The position numbers and the translations under genes are program-made. This document shows positions 5,088 to 5,162 of a stretch of 5,162 nt of DNA, one piece after another. The notes beneath the pieces were generated by a model, which worked only from the letters and a program-made list of their open reading frames with translations, was not told the DNA's origin and did not search any database. The first letter of the stretch is position 1. Every line of letters begins with the position of its first letter. Source of the stretch: Paludibacter sp. GTDB taxonomy: Bacteria > Bacteroidota > Bacteroidia > Bacteroidales > Paludibacteraceae. Where the stretch lies: the NCBI GenBank assembly GCA_030655595.1, contig JAUSNQ010000056.1:1-5162 (forward strand), given 5' to 3'.

Positions 5088-5095
5088 CAAATTTA
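5088..5095 (-). promoter_or_regulatory. candidate -7 element TAAATTTG of the GH88 gene
   Basis: On the minus strand this reads TAAATTTG, matching TAnnTTTG. No TTG is found 17-23 bp upstream, so the -33 part is missing or poor, as is common at promoters that need an activator. The start would be near 5081, giving a leader of about 21 bases before the ATG at 5059. Confidence 0.5.
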
Positions 5096-5122
5096 AATTA
5101 AAACGTATTGAAGCATTGTATT

Positions 5123-5150
5123 AAATTATTGTTAACATAGACAATAATTT
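5123..5150. promoter_or_regulatory. perfect 10-bp inverted repeat upstream of the GH88 gene
   Basis: AAATTATTGT (5123-5132) and ACAATAATTT (5141-5150) are exact inverted copies separated by eight bases. The centre lies about 55 bp upstream of the predicted transcription start of the GH88 gene, where activators often bind; the inner part contains the palindrome TGTTAACA (5130-5137). It could be the binding site of a sugar-responsive regulator. Because the arms are AT-rich, such a repeat could also arise by chance. Confidence 0.35.
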
Positions 5151-5162
5151 TCCATTTGATTT

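Overview
The window looks like ordinary, AT-rich chromosome of a member of the Bacteroidota, most likely free-living or host-associated flavobacteria-like or sphingobacteria-like. The reasons are: nearly every transcription unit is preceded by the phylum's -7 element TAnnTTTG; start codons lack a Shine-Dalgarno sequence and sit behind AT-rich leaders; the tRNA genes do not encode CCA; and the gene content fits (TPR membrane protein next to ribH, a lipoprotein GH88 hydrolase, a FecCD permease). I cannot fix genus or family. I see no mobile element, CRISPR array or phage gene.

Layout. Positions 1-131 hold a hairpin-rich, relatively GC-rich stretch that fits a minus-strand structured RNA or REP-like repeat running off the left edge, with a minus-strand TATATTTG promoter candidate. 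Positions 132-324 are AT-rich intergenic DNA with the promoter of a plus-strand operon: a one-TM TPR protein (325-999) and, 7 bp later, ribH, lumazine synthase (1007-1513). A very good promoter overlaps the ribH stop and drives tRNA-Tyr(GTA) and tRNA-Gly(TCC), which end at a strong bidirectional terminator (1737-1774).

From there everything is on the minus strand and read right to left: a GH88 unsaturated glucuronyl hydrolase lipoprotein (3842-5059), a FecCD/BtuC-type ABC permease (2748-3746), endonuclease III nth (2058-2696) and a 69-residue two-TM protein of unknown role (1792-2001). The last three are closely spaced (51 and 56 bp) and could be one transcript ending at the shared terminator, although both the permease and nth have promoter candidates of their own. 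The GH88 gene looks like a separate unit.

The genes do not form one pathway: riboflavin synthesis, tRNAs, base-excision repair, metal/cofactor uptake and glycan degradation are simply adjacent. I found no convincing new multi-gene system. The points most worth a second look are the structured element at the left edge, a perfect 10-bp inverted repeat upstream of the GH88 gene, an inverted repeat sitting on the permease promoter, and a permease that has no ATPase or binding protein beside it.
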